Source: AWTP1-13 sp963840445
Lineage (GTDB): Bacteria; Pseudomonadota; Alphaproteobacteria; Rhizobiales; Hyphomicrobiaceae
Length of the DNA stretch: 64,000 bases
Assembly: GCA_963840445.1 (NCBI GenBank)
Contig: CAWIZC010000033.1
Coordinates: 1 to 64,000 of the forward strand
Reading direction: 5' to 3'
Positions 17,401-25,373 of the stretch are shown one piece after another. Numbering within the stretch: position 1 is the stretch's first letter; every line of letters starts with the position of its first letter. The translations under genes and the position numbers were made by a program. A model generated the notes under the pieces. The model saw nothing but the letters and a program-made list of their open reading frames with translations, did no database searches and was not told where the DNA came from.

Positions 17401-17814
17401 ATGACACACACGCGCATACGGCCCTTCAACACCCGGGATACCTACCCCGAGCAGAAGCTCGATAACGATCTATGCCAGGCTGTGGTTGCCCAAGGCCGGA
17501 CGGTGTTTCTGAGAGGTCAGGTGGGGCAGGATCTTCAGACGGGCAAGAGTGTCGGCATTGGCGACGCGGCCGCCCAGGCCGATCAGGCCATGCGCAATAT
17601 CAAGACGCTTCTGGCAGAGGCCGGAGCGGCCCCGGAGCACATCTGCAAGGTCGTGATCTACATCACCGATCCACGCTATCGCGAGGCTGTCTACCGCACG
17701 GTCGGCGCTCACTTAAAAGGTGTGTTTCCAGTGTCGACGGGACTTGTCGTCTCGGCCCTTGCTCGGCCCGAGTGGGTGGTCGAAGTCGACGCCACCGCAG
17801 TGATCCCGGACTGA
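17401..17814 (+). CDS. RidA (YjgF/YER057c/UK114) family imine/enamine hydrolase
   Basis: This is a 137-residue RidA-family protein. The family forms trimers that hydrolyse reactive enamines and imines, or act in catabolic modules such as RutC. Visible landmarks are GRTVFLRGQVGQDLQTGKSV, AAAQADQAMRNIKTLLAEAG and KVVIYITDPRYREAVYRTVG, where the Arg-containing segment lines the active-site cleft. The ATG at 17401 lies 22 bases after the oxygenase gene, and the DUF1028 gene follows after four bases. The position right after a flavin monooxygenase supports a role in draining an imine-type product of that enzyme. Confidence 0.9.
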   Translation: MTHTRIRPFNTRDTYPEQKLDNDLCQAVVAQGRTVFLRGQVGQDLQTGKSVGIGDAAAQADQAMRNIKTLLAEAGAAPEHICKVVIYITDPRYREAVYRTVGAHLKGVFPVSTGLVVSALARPEWVVEVDATAVIPD

Positions 17815-17818
17815 AGCC

Positions 17819-18496
17819 ATGACCTTCTCCATAGCGGCCCGTTGTCCGACGACAGGCATGTTCGCAATCGCGGTCTCCTCCTCTTCCCCTGCCGTCGCGG
17901 CACGATGCGCCCATGCCCGGGCCAAGGTCGGAGTTGTCGCCGTGCAGAACATCACCAATCCGGCTCTCGGTCCGCGTGGCCTCGACCTTCTGGCTGAAGG
18001 ACACTCGGCCGCTGATGCGTTGGCACAATTGAAGCGCGAGGAGCCTTTCATCGAATTTCGCCAGATCAGCGTCATCGACAGAGAGGGGCGGGCTGCAACT
18101 CACTCGGGAGACCGCACTCTCGGGACGCACAGTGCTCTGGCAGCTCACAACGTCGCCTGCGCCGGAAACCTGTTGAAGTCGCAGCAGGTAATCGCTGCGA
18201 TGATGAAAAACTGGTCGGCGACCGAGCAAGAGCACATCGGCGATCGGGTCCTGGCGGCCATGCTGGCAGGGGTCGCCGCCGGCGGCGAGGAGGGTCCCGT
18301 GCATTCAGCGGGTATGCTCATCGTAGATCGAACATCGTGGCCGCTGACCGACCTGAGGGTCGATTGGCACGAAACGGATCCCATCGGCGAACTCAAGCGC
18401 ATCTGGGAATTGTGGCGCCCGCAAATGGACGCCTACGTCACGCGCGCGCTCAATCCCGCCGACGCCCCTTCCTTCGGCGTGCCGGGCAATCAGTAA
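17819..18496 (+). CDS. DUF1028 family protein (Ntn-hydrolase-like)
   Basis: This is a 225-residue DUF1028 protein. The family is predicted to have an Ntn-hydrolase-type fold and is often found in catabolic operons with RidA and amidases, but its reaction is not established. Conserved features seen are the N-terminal MTFSIAARCPTTGMFAIAVS, GVVAVQNITNPALGPRGLDL, and the central GNLLKSQQVIAAMM region. There is no signal peptide, so it is cytoplasmic. It starts four bases after ridA and ends 40 bases before the ureohydrolase gene. I infer that it hydrolyses an amide or lactam intermediate, with low certainty. Confidence 0.85.
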   Translation: MTFSIAARCPTTGMFAIAVSSSSPAVAARCAHARAKVGVVAVQNITNPALGPRGLDLLAEGHSAADALAQLKREEPFIEFRQISVIDREGRAATHSGDRTLGTHSALAAHNVACAGNLLKSQQVIAAMMKNWSATEQEHIGDRVLAAMLAGVAAGGEEGPVHSAGMLIVDRTSWPLTDLRVDWHETDPIGELKRIWELWRPQMDAYVTRALNPADAPSFGVPGNQ

Positions 18497-18536
18497 AGCG
18501 AAGGCGCTCCCCGGGCCCAAGACGGGACCAGATGCC

Positions 18537-19460
18537 ATGAAGACCGACCAGAGTCAGATGAAGCGTCCCCGTTACATGGGGATACCGACGTTTATGCGAG
18601 CGCCATTCGTCGATGACCTGTCCAGCATCGACATCGCCCTGATCGGGGTTCCATTCGATGGTGGCGTGACCAATCGGCCGGGCGCGCGGCACGGGCCGCG
18701 CGAGGTACGCAACCAGTCCTCCCTAATGCGGTCCATCCATCCTGAAACCCGGCAAAATCCTTTTGATCGAAGGCGCATCGGGGACTTCGGCGATGTCGAC
18801 TTTCCCCAGGTGTTCGACCTCGAAGCCTCGATCGACAGGATTCATCAGTTCTATCTGCCGATTGCTGCGGCCGGTGTCATCCCCCTCACGGTCGGCGGCG
18901 ATCATTCCATCAGCTATCCGATCTTGAGGGCGCTCGGCGCCGGCCAGCCATTGGGCCTCATCCACATCGATTCACATACCGACACCTGGGACAGCTTTGC
19001 CGGTAGCAAGGTGATGCATGGTGCTCCGTTCCGGCGAGCTGTCGAGGCCGGGGCCATTGATCCGCGACGCACGATCCAGATCGGCATCCGCGGCGCTCAG
19101 AACGCCACGGAGGGTTGGGACTACTCGCGCGAGCACGCCATGCGCGTCATCTTCATGGATGAGGTCGAAGATCTCGGGATCGACGGCGTGATCCGCGAAG
19201 CGCGAAGCGTCGTCGGCGACGCGCCAGCCTACCTCTCCTTCGACATCGACGCGCTCGACCCCGTCTACGCGCCGGGGACTGGCACCCCTGAGGCCGGCGG
19301 CTTCACGATGCGAGAGGTCATTCGTCTGCTTCGCGGATTAAGCGGCCTGAAACTATCCGGCGGTGATCTAGTCGAAGTATCGCCGCCCTTTGACGTTGGC
19401 GGCCTGACCGCGCTGCACGGAGCAACCCTTCTTTACGAAATGCTGTGCCTCATAGCCTGA
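18537..19460 (+). CDS. Ureohydrolase of the arginase/agmatinase family
   Basis: This is a 307-residue binuclear-manganese hydrolase that cleaves a guanidino group to urea and an amine. Metal ligands are all present: GGDHS at 120-124 (H123), DSHTD at 145-149, and DIDALDP at 236-242. The N-terminal part (ALIGVPFDGGVTNRPGARHG) is typical of agmatinase, guanidinobutyrase and guanidinopropionase. Exact substrate specificity cannot be read. As the last gene of the operon with the oxygenase, RidA and DUF1028, it strongly suggests that the pathway has a guanidino intermediate and releases urea. No urease or urea carboxylase is in the window. Confidence 0.92.
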   Translation: MKTDQSQMKRPRYMGIPTFMRAPFVDDLSSIDIALIGVPFDGGVTNRPGARHGPREVRNQSSLMRSIHPETRQNPFDRRRIGDFGDVDFPQVFDLEASIDRIHQFYLPIAAAGVIPLTVGGDHSISYPILRALGAGQPLGLIHIDSHTDTWDSFAGSKVMHGAPFRRAVEAGAIDPRRTIQIGIRGAQNATEGWDYSREHAMRVIFMDEVEDLGIDGVIREARSVVGDAPAYLSFDIDALDPVYAPGTGTPEAGGFTMREVIRLLRGLSGLKLSGGDLVEVSPPFDVGGLTALHGATLLYEMLCLIA

Positions 19461-19607
19461 TGGTCATGTAGACCACAAAGCGTCGACGGGCTCCCGCTTG
19501 CTGTTCGGCGGTAGCGGCGACTCCAGTTGGGCGAACGCCCTCGGTTCCATTTCGCGACGCCGCCTTCTAGGCTCCCCGATAGCACGTACTGCGGCACTAG
19601 ACGTTCG

Positions 19608-19733
19608 TTAGAGGTGCACCCCGCGCAGCACGGGCACCCATATGGACATGGCGGTCATAGCTGCGATGATCGCAATGACGTACCAGTCGCGCATATCGTC
19701 TGGAGAACGGTGGATACGCTTGCGGCTGCGCAT
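19608..19733 (-). CDS. Small single-helix membrane protein (41 aa)
   Basis: The ATG at 19733 has AGGGG seven bases upstream. The peptide begins MRSRKRIHRSPDDMRDWYVI and continues as one hydrophobic helix (AIIAAMTAMSIWVPVL) with a short tail. A basic, cytoplasmic N-terminus and one helix are typical of small inner-membrane proteins. No family is known to me. It stands alone between the ureohydrolase gene and the truncated gene at 19869; nothing else is seen in the 148 bases before it. Confidence 0.45.
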   Translation of the reverse strand: MRSRKRIHRSPDDMRDWYVIAIIAAMTAMSIWVPVLRGVHL

Positions 19734-19868
19734 TTTGAGAACCCCTTCTTTTGTTATCACTCCGCCGCAAAACTCGTGCCGCAAGCCGTTGTTCCGACCT
19801 ATATTTTTGCACGGCCAATTTCCCAACTAATCTCTCATTAATCCATCGATTCGCAGGGGAGCCCTATC

Positions 19869-19967
19869 ATGGTCCAGAGTGAGATTACTTGTCCAAAATG
19901 CAAGCATCAGATGCAGGAAGGCTTCCCGCTCGACACAGGCAATGCGCCCGCGCACATGGTTCGATAA
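19869..19967 (+). pseudogene. Truncated CPKCK zinc-ribbon-like small protein
   Basis: An ATG opens MVQSEITCPKCKHQMQEGFP, which matches the start of a small family of CPxC...EGF zinc-ribbon proteins of about 70 residues that should continue with a second CxxC near the C-terminus. Here the frame stops after 32 codons, and neither of the other two frames restores a second CxxC before 20034. It is most likely a decayed copy. The family assignment rests only on the CPKCK-x3-EGF pattern. Confidence 0.4.
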
Positions 19968-20033
19968 GGTAAAGTTGAACGGGCACGATCGCGACGCCCC
20001 GGCGTCGATCTGCGCGGCTACCGATTGTAACGC

Positions 20034-20471
20034 TCAGACTTTGATCAACGCGAGGCCGCTTTCGGCATCCTGTGCCTTGCAAAGATGGGCAGGCGATTCC
20101 GTCACGATGATCTCGAGCGTCGGTCTGACCTGACCCTCTTGCAAATGGCCGGCCATCGCGGTCCCGTCGCGCCGCCCAAGTACTGCGTGCGCGTGCACGC
20201 TGGGTTTCCCGTCCGGACCGATGGCGATGTCACCAATGAGGGAAGCCACTTCGACCTGTTCCTTGACCGGGATCGGCTGGTATTTCTTGGTCTCCCAGTC
20301 GAAAAAAGCGAGCGTTGCGCTGCCAAAGGCACCGATGGCCGTGATCTGAGCGCCGCCGAGGCGTTCTCTGATCGCAAATTCCTGCAGACAGCGCATCACC
20401 TCGTCGCCCTTTTGCAGGATGAGGGCGAAGGTACGTTTGCCGTTTGCTTGGTGAAGCAACTTGCTCTGCAT
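20034..20471 (-). CDS. PPC domain (DUF296) DNA-binding-like protein
   Basis: This is a 145-residue protein that is a single PPC/DUF296 domain, a trimeric fold found in plant AT-hook proteins and widely in bacteria. Landmarks are ALILQKGDEVMRCLQEFAIR, GGAQITAIGAFGSATLAFFD and the metal-binding-like HAHAVLGRRDGTAMAGHL. The bacterial function is not established; a ligand- or metal-binding regulatory role is proposed for the family. It is the third gene of a tight leftward operon, ten bases after the 50-residue gene. Confidence 0.88.
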   Translation of the reverse strand: MQSKLLHQANGKRTFALILQKGDEVMRCLQEFAIRERLGGAQITAIGAFGSATLAFFDWETKKYQPIPVKEQVEVASLIGDIAIGPDGKPSVHAHAVLGRRDGTAMAGHLQEGQVRPTLEIIVTESPAHLCKAQDAESGLALIKV

Positions 20472-20481
20472 CGCTCCGCAC

Positions 20482-20634
20482 CTATCCTCGCCGCTTGAAA
20501 TACTGCACTGCGCGCTCGTGTTTCTCCGCCTTGGCCCTGGTTGGGAAAGTGCCGAGATTACGGCGTTTACCGGTCTTAGGATCGGGCTTTCGTGAATACA
20601 GCCTGTATTCGCCGGACCTCAGTTTCCGGATCAT
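20482..20634 (-). CDS. Small basic conserved-looking protein (50 aa)
   Basis: The ATG at 20634 follows GAGG with six bases of spacing. The peptide starts MIRKLRSGEYRLYSRKPDPK and continues TGKRRNLGTFPTRAKAEKHE; it is strongly basic with an alternating beta-like pattern and a C-terminal helix. Proteins with this YRLYSRKxDPKTGKRRNLGTF pattern are common small hypotheticals in Rhizobiales, from memory; no function is known to me. It lies eight bases after the Cys-rich gene and ten before the PPC gene, so the three are cotranscribed. Its basic nature would suit nucleic-acid binding. Confidence 0.7.
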   Translation of the reverse strand: MIRKLRSGEYRLYSRKPDPKTGKRRNLGTFPTRAKAEKHERAVQYFKRRG

Positions 20635-20642
20635 AGTTCGCC

Positions 20643-20879
20643 TCAGGCCGCGCGGTCGCTCACACCCTTAACGCCTTCATGCTTGGCGCAATGAGCGCAG
20701 CAGTAGATCTTGCCCTTGGCCTCGACGCCATGGCCGATCACACGGCAGTCGCAATGGGCGCAACGCGGCGCCATCGCCTGAATTGCACACTCGAAGCTGT
20801 CGAAGGTCATGGTCCGATCACCCTGGGTGACACGGAACGCCTTGTCATAGTCGTTACCACAGACATCGCAGCGAGCCAT
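20643..20879 (-). CDS. Small Cys-rich protein, prokaryotic metallothionein-like
   Basis: This is a 78-residue cytoplasmic protein with nine or more cysteines in metal-binding spacing: CDVCGNDYDKAF at the N-terminus, SFECAIQAMAPRCAHCDCRV in the middle and YCCAHCAKH near the end. It looks like a double zinc-ribbon or prokaryotic metallothionein-type protein and probably binds zinc. It heads a tight three-gene leftward operon with the 50-residue protein and the PPC-domain protein. Confidence 0.72.
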   Translation of the reverse strand: MARCDVCGNDYDKAFRVTQGDRTMTFDSFECAIQAMAPRCAHCDCRVIGHGVEAKGKIYCCAHCAKHEGVKGVSDRAA

Positions 20880-21288
20880 GGAGAACTCCCGTTCAGCTGG
20901 AGGTTTGAGGGCACAACGACCAATGAGGGCTTGGGTTCCGCGCTATGCGTCAGCAACGCCACCCATTCGCGGACGCCACTGGCCTCAAAGCTGCTGCATT
21001 GAATGCAAATTGGTCGAACGGCTTTTAGTGCCCGTCGACGAGAGCTTAGTCGGCCGTCTGGCTCGCGGCAGGTTAGCGCGTCCCTGCGCTCGGCGAGGAC
21101 TTCGTGCCGGTGCGGCCGCGGTAGAGTCCGTTGCGGATCAAAATTCACGGGGGCTTAGGCTGTCGCTCAAGCAATTCTTTGTTCCCCAAAGCTGAAGTCT
21201 GGCCGCCACGGCAAGACGGTGTCAAGAGCTGCCGTACGGTGAGGATACGCCATCTCGGTTGCGCGCTGCCCGCATCGCAACTAGCGGC
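20880..21288. other. Intergenic stretch without a supported gene
   Basis: These 409 bases hold the promoter of the leftward Cys-rich operon and the 3' flank of the LLM gene. Frames on both strands are short, and none shows a motif or a good start. Confidence 0.4.
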
Positions 21289-22128
21289 TCAGGCTCCTAT
21301 CAGGGCCGCGTTCCAATCCAGGAGGCGCAGGACATCGTCTCGCCCCAAGTCCGGCACCTCGAGCAACACGCGATCGATGCCGGCTTCTCGATAGGGAGCA
21401 AGCTTCGTCGCGTCGGCCGGCGCCGCAAATACGGAAATGGATAAAGTCTTGGGATCGCGTCCGGCTTCCGTGGCCGCCTTCCTTAGGCGCTCCACTGCGC
21501 TCTTGGGCTCCCAGCCGCTTCTCGGACGTGGAAACCAGCCATCGCAAAATTCTACCACGCGTTTCAGGGTGTGGTCGCTTTCACCGCCAAGTAGAAGAGG
21601 TGGATGCGGTTTCTGCTTGGGCTTTGGATAGAGCCATACAGGGTCGAAGTTGACGAACTCGCCATGAAATTGAGCTTCGTCTTTCGTCCATAACTCTTTC
21701 ATCGCCAACACACGCTCGCGTAGCAGTTTGAAGCGCGTCTCGTGCTTGGCGCCATGGTTTTCCATCTCATCGACGTTCCAGCCGCCTCCCATGGCAAACA
21801 CGAAGCGGCCCCCCGAAAGCTGATCGAGGCTAGCCACCGATTTGGCGGTAATGATCGGATCGCGCTGCGGTATCAGCGCAATGCCGGTGCCAAGCTTTAA
21901 TTTACGCGTCGCCGCTGCGGCGAACGAAAGTGCCACGAAGGGGTCGTACGTGTGCTTGTAGCGCTTGGGCAGATCACCGCCGGCTGGGAACGGCGTCCGA
22001 CGGCTCACAGGTATATGGGTGTGCTCGCATACAAACAGTGACTCGAACCCGCGTTCCTCAAGCGCTCGCGCTAATTCGGCGATATCGATCCCGTAGTCGG
22101 TTGGAAAGTGGAAGGCACCAACATCCAT
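21289..22128 (-). CDS. LLM-class (F420/FMN-dependent) oxidoreductase
   Basis: This is a 279-residue luciferase-like monooxygenase-family protein with a TIM barrel. Landmarks are MDVGAFHFPTDYGIDIAELA, FVCEHTHIPVSRRTPFPAGG, LKLGTGIALIPQRDPIITAK, SGGRFVFAMGGGWNVDEMEN and PKPKQKPHPPLLLGGESDHT. The pattern matches the TIGR03619-type F420-dependent subgroup, though FMN use cannot be excluded; the substrate is unknown. The ATG at 22128 has GGAGGAG just upstream and is a better start than the TTG 39 bases before it. It stands alone. Confidence 0.87.
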   Translation of the reverse strand: MDVGAFHFPTDYGIDIAELARALEERGFESLFVCEHTHIPVSRRTPFPAGGDLPKRYKHTYDPFVALSFAAAATRKLKLGTGIALIPQRDPIITAKSVASLDQLSGGRFVFAMGGGWNVDEMENHGAKHETRFKLLRERVLAMKELWTKDEAQFHGEFVNFDPVWLYPKPKQKPHPPLLLGGESDHTLKRVVEFCDGWFPRPRSGWEPKSAVERLRKAATEAGRDPKTLSISVFAAPADATKLAPYREAGIDRVLLEVPDLGRDDVLRLLDWNAALIGA

Positions 22129-22219
22129 AAGCTCCTCCAAGATCTTGCCACATCTCTCAACGGCCAAGAGCTACCACGCATGCGACAGCAGCGCACCGCC
22201 CACGTGGCGTATCTAATTC

Positions 22220-22588
22220 TTATTTGCACCGGCCTGGGCAGCAAGTGGCGGGTGCAGCGCGCCGCCCGTAGCGAGTTCGCGCATGGCTTTGGCTCCGCCG
22301 GCCTGGCAGCTCGTCCCACTTGGGCCAGGGGCCGGACGGCGGGTTTGGAAGGTTAGCCATGGCGGCGGGAGCGCAATCCGCTCGAACCATGGACCGCAGC
22401 TGCCCAATCGGCGGAATCTGCTCTGCATCGGTGAGCAAAGCTACGAAGGCGGCCGCCATCTGGCTCACGGAAAGGCGCTCAAAAGGCGGGTGGTTCGCCA
22501 AAATGTCAGGGCTGTAGGTCGTGGGACAGGCCAACCGATCCTCGATGATTAAACATTTGTCATCAGGGAACAGTAGGGCTGTTCCCAT
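22220..22588 (-). CDS. Possible hypothetical protein (122 aa)
   Basis: This frame reads plausibly for about 75 residues (FERLSVSQMAAAFVALLTDA, EQIPPIGQLRSMVRADCAP) and then becomes Arg/Cys-rich and low quality. No ribosome binding site is evident before the ATG at 22588. It may be a degraded gene or a chance frame. It is the only candidate in the 507 bases between the LLM gene and the secreted protein at 22636. Confidence 0.22.
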   Translation of the reverse strand: MGTALLFPDDKCLIIEDRLACPTTYSPDILANHPPFERLSVSQMAAAFVALLTDAEQIPPIGQLRSMVRADCAPAAMANLPNPPSGPWPKWDELPGRRSQSHARTRYGRRAAPATCCPGRCK

Positions 22589-22635
22589 GTTGATGAGTAC
22601 GAGGTCACGCCCTCACTCCAACAAGGAAACAACAA

Positions 22636-22902
22636 ATGAGATGGGTTGCTTCCGGCGCCTTCGCGCTGGCACTCGGCTTCCTCGCGGCACCGGCATTCGC
22701 GGCTCCGCTTGGTACAATGGATGGCATCAAGGCCGGAGATGCGACATCGGCTGTGGAGCAGGTCAACTATCGCCGCTGTTGGTGGCACAACGGCCATCGG
22801 CGTTGCCGGTGGGTCGGTGACAGCTACGGCTACGGTCCAGGCGTCAATCTGTACTTCGGTGGTGGCGGACATCGCGGCCACGGGCATCATCATCGCCGTT
22901 AA
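22636..22902 (+). CDS. Small secreted Gly/His-rich protein (88 aa)
   Basis: The ATG at 22636 follows AAGGAA. The signal peptide is MRWVASGAFALALGFLAAPA with cleavage near FAAPL. The mature part has a Cys/Trp/Arg block (YRRCWWHNGHRRCRWVGD) and a Gly/His-rich tail ending GHRGHGHHHRR that could bind metal. Such short exported proteins with an RRCWW-type motif are frequent in Rhizobiales and have no assigned function. An intrinsic terminator follows at 22927, so it is a monocistronic unit. Confidence 0.7.
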   Translation: MRWVASGAFALALGFLAAPAFAAPLGTMDGIKAGDATSAVEQVNYRRCWWHNGHRRCRWVGDSYGYGPGVNLYFGGGGHRGHGHHHRR

Positions 22903-22926
22903 ACGCTGACCCTATCGTTAGCGTGA

Positions 22927-22967
22927 CGGGCTGGCTCTTGCACACGGAGCCGGCCCGTTCTCGTTTT
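22927..22967 (+). terminator. Intrinsic terminator after the Gly/His-rich gene
   Basis: CGGGCTGGCTC pairs with GAGCCGGCCCG (11 bp, one G-T) around a nine-base loop, and is followed by TTCTCGTTTT. It lies 24 bases after the stop of the gene at 22636. Confidence 0.7.
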
Positions 22968-23028
22968 GCAGACGGCAAGACAAGGAAGGCCTCGCCCTTT
23001 CGAGCGGGGCCACAAACTATCAGTGATG

Positions 23029-23247
23029 CTAGTTTGTCTTTGGTACAGGCTGCTCGATGCCAGGTGTGCGATCTGGTGCGATGAAGCGATCACCAAAGAG
23101 GATGTAGCCCGCCAAGAAGATGGCAAGTGCACCAAAGACCAGCGGCAAGATAGTCATACTGCCATCCGCGCGGCGAGCTACCTTGCGAGGCGGCTGCTGC
23201 GCGAGAGTGTCTGTGTCCGGACGGTTAGGATCGTTCTCGAAGTTCAT
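23029..23247 (-). CDS. Small membrane-anchored protein (72 aa), hypothetical
   Basis: The ATG at 23247 follows AAGGAG. The N-terminal half (MNFENDPNRPDTDTLAQQPP) is polar, then one hydrophobic helix (SMTILPLVFGALAIFLAGYI) crosses the membrane, and a short tail follows. The layout is that of small single-pass proteins common in this group; no function is known. The open frame extends 89 codons upstream, but that part overlaps the next gene and is not credible. Confidence 0.6.
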   Translation of the reverse strand: MNFENDPNRPDTDTLAQQPPRKVARRADGSMTILPLVFGALAIFLAGYILFGDRFIAPDRTPGIEQPVPKTN

Positions 23248-23297
23248 TCTTGTTTTTCTCCTTGAACCCAAGTCGAGGGTACAACCGCCGATGGGCG

Positions 23298-23507
23298 TCA
23301 GCGTTCCTCCTTGTCGAAGTGCGCACGGTAGGCTTTCAGCTTGTGTAGAGCGTGCATTCCATCGGCGAGGGTGGCCTTTGCGGACGTATGTTGAGCACCG
23401 CCTTCTGTCAGCTCGCTGACATGGATGTGCTCTTGATCCAGGCGCAACTGTGTGCGTCGGATGATCTCGTCGAGACTCTCGCTCAGCATGGCTTCGGGGA
23501 GCTGCAT
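23298..23507 (-). CDS. Small hypothetical helical protein (69 aa)
   Basis: The ATG at 23507 has an AAAGGTG site. The sequence (MQLPEAMLSESLDEIIRRTQ and ADGMHALHKLKAYRAHFDKE) is soluble, charged and mostly helical, with good coding bias. No domain is recognised. It lies 50 bases upstream of the membrane-anchored 72-residue gene in the same direction and may share a transcript with it. Confidence 0.5.
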   Translation of the reverse strand: MQLPEAMLSESLDEIIRRTQLRLDQEHIHVSELTEGGAQHTSAKATLADGMHALHKLKAYRAHFDKEER

Positions 23508-23646
23508 TGGTCACCTTTGTCCGGGGGTGACCTGAACATGGTGGCTAGCGGCCAGAAATGTAAGGCGTTTCAAGCATTTATTTCGTCGCGTGGAAGCCGT
23601 GCTGAATGGCAGACCGTCTCCTGGCAATCTCCGACATTCGCGGCCG

Positions 23647-24598
23647 TCATTGAACGAAATTGACCGCAGTCGTATTGCCGCCGCTGATGACAACTCCGAC
23701 GCGTTCTCCTGCCAGCGGCTGGTATGCGCCGGATGTGAGCGCCGAGAACGCCGCCGCTCCCCCCGGCTCGGCCACAATACGCAAGGTGCGCCACAGCGCT
23801 ATCTGGGCTTGTCTGATGGCCTCATCAGCCACAAGTACCATATTGTGTACATAGGCTTTGGCGATGGGAAATACGCCCTGGCCGACGCGGGCGGGGGCTA
23901 GCGAGTCTGCTGCCAGGCCTCCGGCTGTCGCATCTACTGGATGTCCGGCCTCTAACGCCTTGGTAAGGGTCGGAGACGCAAAGGGCTCGACGCCGACCAC
24001 CTTGATGAGACCCGCATACCACGCAGCGATGCCAGCAATCAGGCCGCCCCCTCCCACCGAGACAAGCAGTGTGTCTATGTCGGGAGCCTGTTCGCTTAGC
24101 TCCAATCCAAGAGTGCCTTGCCCAAGCATCGTCTCATACTGATCAAATGCGTGCACGGACATCGCGCTAGATTGCTGCTCCCATGTCTTGCTCGCGGCGA
24201 GTGCCTCGGCATAGCGATCCCCTTGAATGATGAGATCGGCGCCGTACTCGCGGATGCGCTGTATCTTCGCTGCAGACGACACACTTGGAACGAAGATCTT
24301 TGCTGGCATCTTCAGCGTCATGGCCGCGTATGCGACAGCCGCTCCATGATTGCCACCTGAGGCAGCGACTACGCCGGCCGCTGGGACCGTCCGTGTCAAA
24401 AGATTTGCGAAGGCGCCACGCGCTTTGAAGGAACCGGAGTGCTGAAGCAGCTCCAGCTTGAGACAGAATTCTGCCTGAACTGAGACCGAGATCAGCGCCG
24501 TCGATCTCTACAATCGGCGTGCGTCGCACGTAAGGCCGGATGAGCTTCTCACATCGGGTGATTTGCTCCCGGTCAATCGCGATAGGTACATCTGGCAT
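23647..24598 (-). pseudogene. Threonine/serine dehydratase-like PLP enzyme, frameshifted
   Basis: This encodes a fold-type II PLP enzyme of the threonine/serine dehydratase group, which deaminates serine or threonine to a 2-oxo acid. The N-terminal part starts at the ATG at 24598 (MPDVPIAIDREQITRCEKLI). Near 24478 the frame must shift to continue as FCLKLELLQHSGSFKARGAF, which holds the PLP lysine in SFKARG. It then runs on with SGGNHGAA (phosphate contact), SVGGGGLIAG (PLP phosphate loop) and VISGGNTTAVNF to the stop. Total length is about 317, normal for the family, so a single indel is the only defect. A divergently transcribed ArsR regulator starts 66 bases away and may control it. Confidence 0.78.
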
Positions 24599-24663
24599 GG
24601 CAAACTCCCGGGACCCTGCGCAGCGGACCTTGACGGTACTTCGGCATTTGGCTAATTGGCAAT

Positions 24664-24981
24664 ATGCTAAACTCCAACGAAGCCATTGAGGTAGCCCTAC
24701 GCGCACTCGCCAACGACCGTCGGCTCATGATCTTGGAGTGGCTGAAACACCCGAAGGCACATTTTCGGCGGCAAGCCGACGGCGACCTCGTTATCGACGG
24801 TGTGTGCGGCGTGTTGATCGCCGAGAAACTCGGGGTAAGCCAGCCGACCGTAAGCGAGCATCTCAAGATCCTGACGCAGGCCGGATTGGTCACGCCCAAG
24901 CGGGTGAGGCAATGGACGTTCTACAAGCGTAACGAGACCCATATCGCCAAACTCAAGCGGTTGATCGTTGCCAAAATTTGA
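24664..24981 (+). CDS. ArsR-family winged-helix regulator
   Basis: This is a 105-residue HTH protein. The ArsR-type fold shows in ALRALANDRRLMILEWLKHP (about 12-31) and in the recognition part LGVSQPTVSEHLKILTQAGL (about 56-75), with a wing at TPKRVRQWTFYKRNE. The usual metal-site Cys pair next to the recognition helix is absent, and the one Cys (DGVCGV) is outside that site, so it is probably not a metal sensor. It is divergent from the dehydratase-like gene with a 65-base shared upstream region and probably regulates it and itself. Confidence 0.82.
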   Translation: MLNSNEAIEVALRALANDRRLMILEWLKHPKAHFRRQADGDLVIDGVCGVLIAEKLGVSQPTVSEHLKILTQAGLVTPKRVRQWTFYKRNETHIAKLKRLIVAKI

Positions 24982-25373
24982 CCGGGGTTGCAGCTAACGA
25001 CAGCACGCCTGCGCGGCTGTTTTTCCGCGTCTGGCGCACCTATTCCAGCGCGCCGGCGACGAGTTGGTAGCCATAGCCATGACCCGCGTGGAGATACGCA
25101 CACCTCCGTGTGAAACGTCATCATTGCATCGCCCCCGATCCGGTAGTCCGCCACGGCGAGGTGCCCGGGGTATCCGGCTCGAAGCAATGCAGGCCGGCGT
25201 CATTGCAAACCGGGTGAGACATTGGGAAGCCATATCGTTGCGCAAGAGTTGTCATCGAACGTTGGCGTTGCGGGAAGGTTGCTGGGCGGTGAGATCATAA
25301 GTCTCGAACCTCTGCCGAGAGTGGCTGGGGCTCAAAAGTCAGGCGACTGCCATATTTGCTTTTGGAGGAAACA
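24982..25373. other. Intergenic stretch with possible decayed coding
   Basis: On the minus strand around 25030-25190 a frame gives YRIGGDAMMTFHTEVCVS, and a neighbouring frame gives AGHGYGYQLVAGALE ending at a TAG. Joined by a frameshift they look protein-like, but I cannot identify them. Nothing else is seen. GGAGG before 25374 belongs to the next gene. Confidence 0.3.
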
